A stretch of 64,000 nt of DNA, taken from Saccopteryx bilineata. Lineage: Eukaryota > Chordata > Mammalia > Chiroptera > Emballonuridae. The number at the start of each line of letters is the position of its first letter. Position 1 is the stretch's first letter. This document shows positions 58,156 to 64,000 of the stretch, piece after piece. The stretch is taken from the NCBI RefSeq assembly GCF_036850765.1, contig NC_089491.1:88816740-88880739 (forward strand), in the 5' to 3' direction. The position numbers were made by a program, and so were the translations under genes. The notes beneath the pieces were generated by a model, which saw only the letters and a list, made by a program, of their open reading frames with translations, was not told the DNA's origin and searched no databases.

Positions 58156-58552
58156 AGGCCCTGGCCAGTTGGTTCGTGGTAGAGCGTCGGCCTGGCGTGC
58201 AGAAGTCCCGGGTTCGATTCCCAGCCAGGGCACACAGGAGAAGCGCCCATCTGCTTCTCCACCCCTCCCTCTCTCCTTTCTCTCTATCTCTCTCTTCTCC
58301 TCCCGCAGCAAGGCTCCATTGGAGCAAAGATGGCCCAGGCGCTGGGGATGGCTCCTTGGCCTCTGTCCCAGGTGCTAGAGTGGCTCTGGTCGCGACAGAG
58401 CAATGCCCCGGAGGGGCAGAGCATCCCCCCCTTGGTGGGGAGAGCGTCGCCCCCTGGAGGGCGTGCCGGGTGGATCCCGGTCGGGCGCATGTGGGAGTCT
58501 GTCTGACTGTCTATCCCCGTTTCCAGCTTCAGAAAAATACAAAAAAAAAAAA
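58156..58552 (+). mobile_element. Type 1 SINE inside L1 ORF2
   Basis: AAAAAGACAAACTA is duplicated perfectly at 58142-58155 and 58553-58566. Confidence 0.94.
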
Positions 58553-58796
58553 AAAAAGACAAACTACACAATGGTAGAACATATTCAACAACATTTCTGA
58601 TTAAGGGGTTAATAATCAAAATTTATAAAGAACTTGTAAAACTCAAAATCAGGAAGACAAAAATTCCAATTAAAAAATTGGCAAAAGAAATGAATAGACA
58701 CTTCTTCAAAGAGGACATACAGATGGCCAATAGGCAGATGAAAAAATGCTCAAAATCACTAATCATTAGAGAAATGCAAATTAAAACCATAATGAG

Positions 58797-59177
58797 CCTG
58801 ATCAGGTCGTGGCGCAGTGGATAGAGCATCAGACTGGAATGCAGAAGACCCAGGTTCGAGACCCTGAGGTTGCCGGCTTGAGCGTGGGCTCATCTGGTTC
58901 AAGGAAGGCTCACCAGCTTAAACCCAAGGTTGCCGGAATAAGCAAGGGGTCACTCGGTCTGCTGTAGCCCCCCCCCCCCCAGTCAAGGCACATATGAGAA
59001 ATCAATTGATGAACAACTAAGGTGCCACAACAAAGAATTGATGCTTCTCATCTCTTTCCTTTCCTGTCTGTCTGTCCCTATCTGTCTCTCTCTCTCGCTC
59101 AGTCTGTCACAAAAATAAATAAATAAAAATAAAAATATATATTTGTACATCTGAAAATATCATTTAAAAAAAAACCG
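58797..59177 (+). mobile_element. Type 2 SINE inside L1 ORF2
   Basis: AACCATAATGAG is duplicated perfectly at 58785-58796 and 59178-59189. A C run occupies 58970-58980. The host L1 frame resumes directly after the right duplication. Confidence 0.93.
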
Positions 59178-60129
59178 AACCATAATGAGTCATCACCTCA
59201 CACCAGTCAGAATGACGCTCATCAACAAAACAACACAGAATAAGTGCTGGCGAGGATGTGGAGAAAAGGGAACCCTCCTGCACTGCTGGTGGGAATGCAG
59301 ACTGGTGCAGCCACTGTGGAAAACCGTATGGAGATTCCTCAAAAATTAAAAAATCAAACTGCCTTTTGACCCAGCTATCCCACTTTTAAGAATATACCCT
59401 AAGAACATTATAGCACTGTTTCAAAAGGAGAAATGCACCCCCATGTTTATGGCAGCATTGTTCACAATAATGAAGATTTGGAAACAGCCCAAGTGTCCAT
59501 CAGTGGATGAGTGGATTAAAAAGCTTTTTGTACATATATACTATGGAATACTACTCAGCCATTCAAAATGATGACATCAGATCATTTACAACAACATGGA
59601 CGAAATCTTGATAACATTATACCAAGTGAAATAAGTAAATCAGAAAAAACTAAGAACTATATGATTCCATACATAGGTGGGACATAAAAATAAGACTCAG
59701 AGACATGGATAAGAGTGTAGTGGTTAGCGGGGTAGTGGGAAGGGTAGGGGCACAAAGAAAACCAGTTAGAAGGTGACGGAAGACAATCTGACTTTGGGTG
59801 ATGGGAATGCAACATAATCAAATATCAAAATAAACTGGAGATGTTTTCTCTGAACATATGTACCCTGATTTATCAATGTCATCCCATTAAAATTAATAAT
59901 AACAATAAAATAATTTTAAAAATAAGAATAGGGAAAGAAAGTACAGGCAGTTCTCAGGTTATGAATGATAGGTTTGGTAGGATTAAAAATGTTTAATTAT
60001 TTATATGCACAGAAAGATAAAAATAAATACTATGTTAAGACAAATATCTAAGTTCCATTTAATAGGTAAATAAATATACCTCTTCCAACTTACATACAAA
60101 TTCAACTTAAGTGTAAACCTACAGACATC

Positions 60130-61930
60130 AGAGTAATGGCAGCATAAGATACCCCTGATCCCTCACCTTTAAATTTCAACAAATTGAACAGCTATAACAC
60201 AGCAAAAGAACCCCAGCTAGGTTTGCGGGCTTGCCTGAAGAGATCTGGTGTGGAATTACCTAAAGGTGGGAAGGATTGAGAAGAGGGCAGAAGATGCATT
60301 CATGGTTGGGCTCCAGAGAGGGGAGTAAACCGGGTCTTCTTCTACCCATAGGAGTGGAGAAACTGGGGGGCAGTTGGAGGATACTAAGCCACAGCAGGGG
60401 CAGAAAGAGGACTCACTGTAAGTGCTCCCACTGTCAGCAGCCCGCACTGAACACAGAGACAGAGAAAAATAAGAAAAATAGGCCCTGGCTAGTTGGCTCA
60501 GCGGTAGAGCGTCAGCCTGGCATGTGGGGGACCTGGGTTCGATTCCTGGCCAGGGCGCATAGGAGAAGCGCCCATTTGCTTCTCCACCCCCCCTTCCTCT
60601 CTGTCTCTCTCTTCCCCTCCCGCAGCCAAGGCTCCATTGGAGCAAAGATGGCCTGGGCGCTGGGGATGGCTTTTTGGCCTCTGCCCCAGGCACTAGAGTG
60701 GCTCTGGTCACGACAGAGCGATGCCCCGGAGGGGCAGAGCATCGCCCCCTTGTGGGCAGAGCTGGTGGGCATGCCGGGTGGATCCCGGTCGGGCGCATGC
60801 GGGAGTCTGTCTGACTGTCTCTCCCCGTTTCCAGCTTCAGAAAATACAAAAACAAACAAACAAACAAACAAAAGAAAAATAGAGTGCGACTTCTCAAGCT
60901 CCCAGATCCCACCACCCTCCCCTCTTGGAGTACAGAGAATGGCAGAGATACACCCCACAGTTCCACAGGACCACTCTTTCCACTAAAGAACATAGGTGCT
61001 CTCTGTCTGGTCCCCTGGTCTGTTGAGATGTGGGGAAGAATGCCTGAAAATTTGAGATAGCCATTGTTAAAGCCTTAAGGCCCGCACAACATGCCCTACC
61101 CATCACTGCAACTGCAGCCCTACCTCCATCACTGAGACAGCAAAAACTCAGCAAATGTCAGCCCAGAAAGTTCACATAGCTAAAACGTGTAATGCAGTGC
61201 TACCTACATAGAGGGAAAAAAGAAACTTTTCAGAACAGAAATCTCTCTCACTTTTTTCCTTTGAATTTTATTTTTAATTAACCTCAACTTATTTTGAAAG
61301 TTTTAGTCTGCTTTATTACTTTTTTATTTTTGTTGTTTTTCTTTTTTTTATTATTTTTAAAAATATATTTTTATTTTTTATTTTTGTTGGTTTTTGTTTG
61401 CTATCTTAACAGTACCACTCTCACACACCATCAAGGCAGAAGAAAACTAATATCATGGCTACACAAGAAAGAGATGTAGTTCAGAAAGAAAATTAAAAAA
61501 TCACCAGAAAGCGATCTCAATCACATGAAAACCTTGGAGTTAAATGACAGATAATTCAAAAACGAAGTTCTGAAAATAATGAGATGTGAGAAAACACTGA
61601 TAGGCAATTAAATGAGCTCAAAAAATAAATAAACAAAACAAGTACCTCACCAAGGATATTGAAATTTTAAGGAGATGTAGAACTCAATATATGAATTGTA
61701 AAATGAGCTAGCAAGTTTACTAAGTTAGACAGAGGAGACAATCAGGGACATCAAAGACAGGCACATAGGGATGCTACAGAGAGAACAGAGAGACTCTTTT
61801 TTTTTCTTTTAAAGCTGGAGCTCTATGAGAATTATCTGGCTTCATTAGAAAGTAAGTGGAAAGAGTAAGAACAATGGATGTATCAGAAAAAGTAAGGGAG
61901 AAAGGAATTGGAGAGCCTATTCAAACAAAT
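60130..61930 (+). mobile_element. Ancient L1 5'UTR and ORF1 region
   Basis: GTAATGGCAGCATAAGATACC, CCTGATCCCTCACC and AATTGAACAGCTATAAC (60135-60200) are old L1 5'UTR landmarks. From 61500 to 61850 the text ATGACAGATAATTCAAAAACGAAG and GATGTGAGAAAACACTGATAGGCA is the ORF1 start region. A type 1 SINE lies between. The element is cut off by the mariner at 61931. Confidence 0.65.
60481..60870 (+). mobile_element. Type 1 SINE inside ancient L1
   Basis: AAGAAAAATA at 60471-60480 and AAGAAAAATA near 60872-60881. The tail is an (AAAC)n run. The long frames 60256-60993 (minus) and 60276-60986 (plus) run through this SINE and are not genes. Confidence 0.92.
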
Positions 61931-62473
61931 AGTGTGTCTGTCAAGTCATGGTGCACTTTGACCAGTCACAGGAAAGCAACAAAAGATGATAGAAATGTGA
62001 AATATGCACCAAATAAAAGGAAAACTCTCCCAGTTTCATACCTATTCAGTGCAGTTACATGTGGGCTCACGCACAGATTTTTTAGGGCTCCTTAGGTAGC
62101 TATCCCGTTAGCCTCTATAGACTCACCACTGACTGATGGCCTCCCAGAACGGGGTTTTTCCACCAAATTGCCGGTTTCCTTCAACTGCTTATCTCACCGA
62201 GTAATGTTATTCCTATGTGGTGGCGCTTCGTTATAAACAAGCCGATATTCATGTTGCACTTTGGTCACGAATTCTAATTTAGTGAGCCACAGAACACACT
62301 GAACTTTCCTCTGTACCGTCCACATCTCGACTGGCATGGCTGTGGGCTGCTCCACTGTATACACGGTGTTACGTCGTCATCTGCGCATGTGCACATGCTG
62401 CCACATCAACCTACAGAAACTGGGAGGGTTTTCCTTTTATTTGGTGCAGATTTCACATTTCTATCATCTTTTG
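61931..62473 (-). mobile_element. Long-TIR mariner-like element (copy 2), one end missing
   Basis: Structure is the same as the element at 30124 but reversed, with the transposase start region on the minus strand (SLVEKPRS-like at about 62150). The left end has AGTGTGTCTGTCAAGTCATG; the right inverted repeat stops at ATCATCTTTTG, about 46 bases short of the tip. Confidence 0.85.
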
Positions 62474-62563
62474 TGAGTACACAAAACAGTTTATTCTTAC
62501 ATTATTTATTATTAAATTATTTTTCCATACAAACAACTTTAAACCTACTTTTGCCTCACCCTG
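62474..62563 (-). mobile_element. Mariner MITE half, fused to the previous element
   Basis: In reverse it begins CAGGGTGAGGCAAAAGTAGG at 62563, followed by TA on the outside (62564-62565), and ends at GTGTACTCACA. I recall the full MITE having a matching inverted end, which is absent here, so the junction with copy 2 removed both partners' ends. Confidence 0.6.
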
Positions 62564-63429
62564 TATTTTATTGCAATATGTACTACTGTTCAAATGACTC
62601 CAAGTACCTTTACTCAGATAGCTGATCATGCCCTAGAACAGTGTTTCCCAACGTGGGGCCCATGCCCCACAGGGGGGCAATTCGATAGTTAAGGGGGGGC
62701 AATTTGAAAATGGACTCAACACGACTTTAACTCTTTCGCCCCGGGCCATTTAAATGCAATGCTAGATATCGGTGCCAAATTTAACAAAAAATGCAATTTT
62801 TAAATAATTATAGTAAATATTTATTAAGTATAATTTTGTTTGATGAGACCAAAATATCAACTGGGTGATTGGCGTCATCAAGTAAACTTCGTCCTGGGTT
62901 CACCGCGGAGTGTGCCATCTGCCGCTGGGAACCCTGCACATTTTAAAAACTCGCTAAACAACGCAGTTATTCTCACCTAATTGGCCCATCACAACTTCTG
63001 TAGTGTTTCACATCATTCAGTTGGTGTTAATTTGAAATAATTGTCAGTCAAAACTGTTGTAAAAGCTTGTTGATTTAATAAATATACATATATATATTGT
63101 ATAGATATAATTGGTAAGTATTTGATTTTATTTTTATCAATATTAAACTCTTTATTAAGTACTTCTTGCATCGGGGCTAGAAAGCAATAATATTTTATAA
63201 ATATTATTGGGGCTATAATAGTGCATGCACAAAAATTTTAATTTTAGAAGCATAACTTTCCAGAAAATTTTGTCAAGTGGAAAAAATATAGATACCTTTT
63301 GATTTGCAGTGGTAGTGTAGTAAATGTGTTATATACATTTAAATAAATATGAATTTTTAGTATACGTTTACTCTATGTCACATTGAATATATTTTAACAC
63401 ATATTTTAATTAGTTTTTAATTTATCTTA

Positions 63430-63440
63430 TTTTTATTATA
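63430..63440 (+). promoter_or_regulatory. Possible splice acceptor before the hAT frame
   Basis: TTTTTATTATAG is a pyrimidine-rich stretch ending in AG 12 bases before the ATG, which would allow a spliced transposase transcript with a 5' exon upstream. This is inference only. Confidence 0.3.
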
Positions 63441-63452
63441 GCCCATAGTAAA

Positions 63453-64000
63453 ATGAGTGGTGCAAGCAAGAAAAAAACTCGTCAATATTTGGAGGAATAT
63501 TTAAAATTTAGGTTCATACCCGCTGTTCACGATGAGCGGATTCCTTTCTGTCTTTTATGCCAGCAATGCTTGACCAACGAATCAATGAAACAAGGTCGTC
63601 TTGAGGCGCATTTGAAGGCGAAACATAGTGCTCCTATTAATTCAGATTTGAGTTACTTTAAAACTTTAAAGAAAATTTTTGAAAAAAGAACATTAAAGTC
63701 TCTATTTACTGCTCATACTTCAACTAATAATCGTGTTCTTGAGGCTAGTTATCAAATTTCTTTATTCATCGCTAAAACTGGAGAAAATCACACTATAGGA
63801 GAGAATTTAATAAAACCATCAATATCAGCATTTCTTAAAACGGTTCTTGAAAAAGATGACAAAGATGTAAAAGCTATGCCACTCAGTGACAATACTATTA
63901 GCAGAAGAATAGACAAAATGAGTGAGGATATTGAAAAACAACTTATTGAAAAGCTGAAAACAAGAAAATTCTCCTTGCAAATGGATGAATCAACTTTGAG
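63453..64000 (+). CDS. hAT transposase, BED zinc finger type, N-terminal 182 residues, open to the window end
   Basis: Transposase that would cut and paste the element at 62639. The ATG at 63453 is the first in frame after a TAG at 63438-63440, itself part of a TTTTATTATAG splice-acceptor-like stretch. All 182 codons are open. Residues C33, C36, H53 and H58 (PFCLLC, then HLKAKH) form a BED-type zinc finger for DNA binding. A helical region with SISAFLKTV and SDNTISRRIDKMSEDIE follows. LQMDEST at residues 175-181 carries D178, which fits the first Asp of the hAT RNase H-like catalytic core. Closest known proteins from memory are the ZBED5/SCAND3/FAM200-like group, themselves derived from hAT transposases. 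A domesticated host gene is possible, but the terminal repeat argues for a transposon. Confidence 0.85.
   Translation, partial: MSGASKKKTRQYLEEYLKFRFIPAVHDERIPFCLLCQQCLTNESMKQGRLEAHLKAKHSAPINSDLSYFKTLKKIFEKRTLKSLFTAHTSTNNRVLEASYQISLFIAKTGENHTIGENLIKPSISAFLKTVLEKDDKDVKAMPLSDNTISRRIDKMSEDIEKQLIEKLKTRKFSLQMDESTL

Larger units (their letters stand above)
55043..59687 (+). pseudogene. L1 ORF2 (endonuclease/reverse transcriptase), broken
   Basis: Starts 57 bp after ORF1. The endonuclease begins at 55043 (SIITLNVNGLNNPIKRHR, CLQETHLK). The linker is at 55730-56209. The reverse transcriptase is best kept at 56726-57613 (295 open codons) with [24 protein letters not shown] and, at 57134-57145, FADN where active L1 has FADD. 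The C-terminal zone resumes after two SINEs and ends at 59685-59687. Without the SINEs the length is about 1280 codons, as expected. Endonuclease and reverse transcriptase are both disrupted. Confidence 0.92.
52557..59905 (+). mobile_element. Nearly full-length L1, inactive, with two SINEs inside
   Basis: After subtracting the SINE insertions (58156-58552, 58797-59177) and their duplications the element is about 6.5 kb, the normal L1 size. It starts GGAGGCGGCAAGATGG and has a 1.5-kb GC-rich 5'UTR, ORF1 (54079-54986), ORF2 (55043-59687), a 3'UTR and an A-rich end. TTTAAAAATAA at both edges may be the duplication. Stops, frameshifts and a changed catalytic residue show it cannot move. Confidence 0.92.
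62639..64000 (+). mobile_element. hAT DNA transposon, 5' part, running off the window
   Basis: A terminal inverted repeat-like start CAGTGTTTCCCAACGTGGGG is followed by a G-rich subterminal region (GGGGGGCAATT twice). The preceding 8 bases, CCCTAGAA, are the candidate target duplication; the partner lies outside the window. About 800 bases of AT-rich leader precede the transposase frame. An autonomous or formerly autonomous copy is likely, because the frame is unbroken. Confidence 0.85.

Noticed and set aside
60256..60993. 245-codon minus-strand and 236-codon plus-strand frames
   Set aside because: Both read straight through the type 1 SINE at 60481-60870, whose GC-rich body lacks stops in several frames. 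No protein family is recognisable.

Overview
The window is a gene-poor stretch of a mammalian genome, most probably a bat. Three things point to a bat: about 29 copies of two tRNA-headed SINE families of the VES/Rhin type, L1 elements with a G-rich 3'UTR, and an unusual variety of DNA transposons (hAT, mariner, pogo-like, short MITEs). The family names come from memory of bat repeats and could not be searched here, so class assignments are firm and subfamily names are tentative. No host protein-coding exon, non-SINE tRNA, rRNA, snRNA or CRISPR array could be supported. Nearly every long reading frame is repeat-derived.

Layout. 1-5020 holds three L1 copies: one internally deleted, one 5'-truncated and carrying a SINE, and one reduced to a 3' end with a likely ORF1 remnant. 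5050-5590 has a hAT-like end and a perfect 74-bp mariner-type MITE hairpin. 5600-26000 is mostly unassigned sequence with scattered SINEs, a deleted mariner with both ends (about 9388-9988), ancient L1 3' ends, an MLT1-like solo LTR (19745-20124) and a hAT MITE inside a SINE. 26400-32573 is a layered set of two ancient L1s into which SINEs, a hAT MITE and a long-TIR mariner have inserted; an LTR of class II type (29669-29988, perfect 6-bp target duplication) lies between them. 34063-35652 is a pogo/POGK-like transposon relic. 37433-39802 is a class I endogenous retrovirus copy with the structure of a retrotransposed mRNA (R-U5 ... U3-R-poly(A), 16-bp target duplications). 40022-41780 and 44050-44885 are further L1s. 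47000-52550 mixes SINEs, ancient L1 and unassigned sequence. 52557-59905 is a nearly full-length but inactive L1 with two SINEs inside ORF2. 60130-61930 is an ancient L1 5' region. 61931-62563 is a second long-TIR mariner fused to a mariner MITE end.

The best candidate for something active or novel is at the right edge. A hAT element begins at 62639 with a clean terminal inverted repeat end, and its transposase frame (BED zinc finger followed by the first catalytic Asp) is open from 63453 to the window end with no stop. Other highlights are the L1-mobilised retrovirus copy, the paired CTCF-like motifs carried by the long SINE family, and a pair of neighbouring SINEs that look like products of gene conversion.

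The elements interact as parasites: L1 supplied the machinery that mobilised both SINE families and the retroviral mRNA (poly(A) tails, A-rich target duplications, TT/AAAA-type nick site), while DNA transposons moved independently by cut-and-paste (TA or 8-bp duplications).
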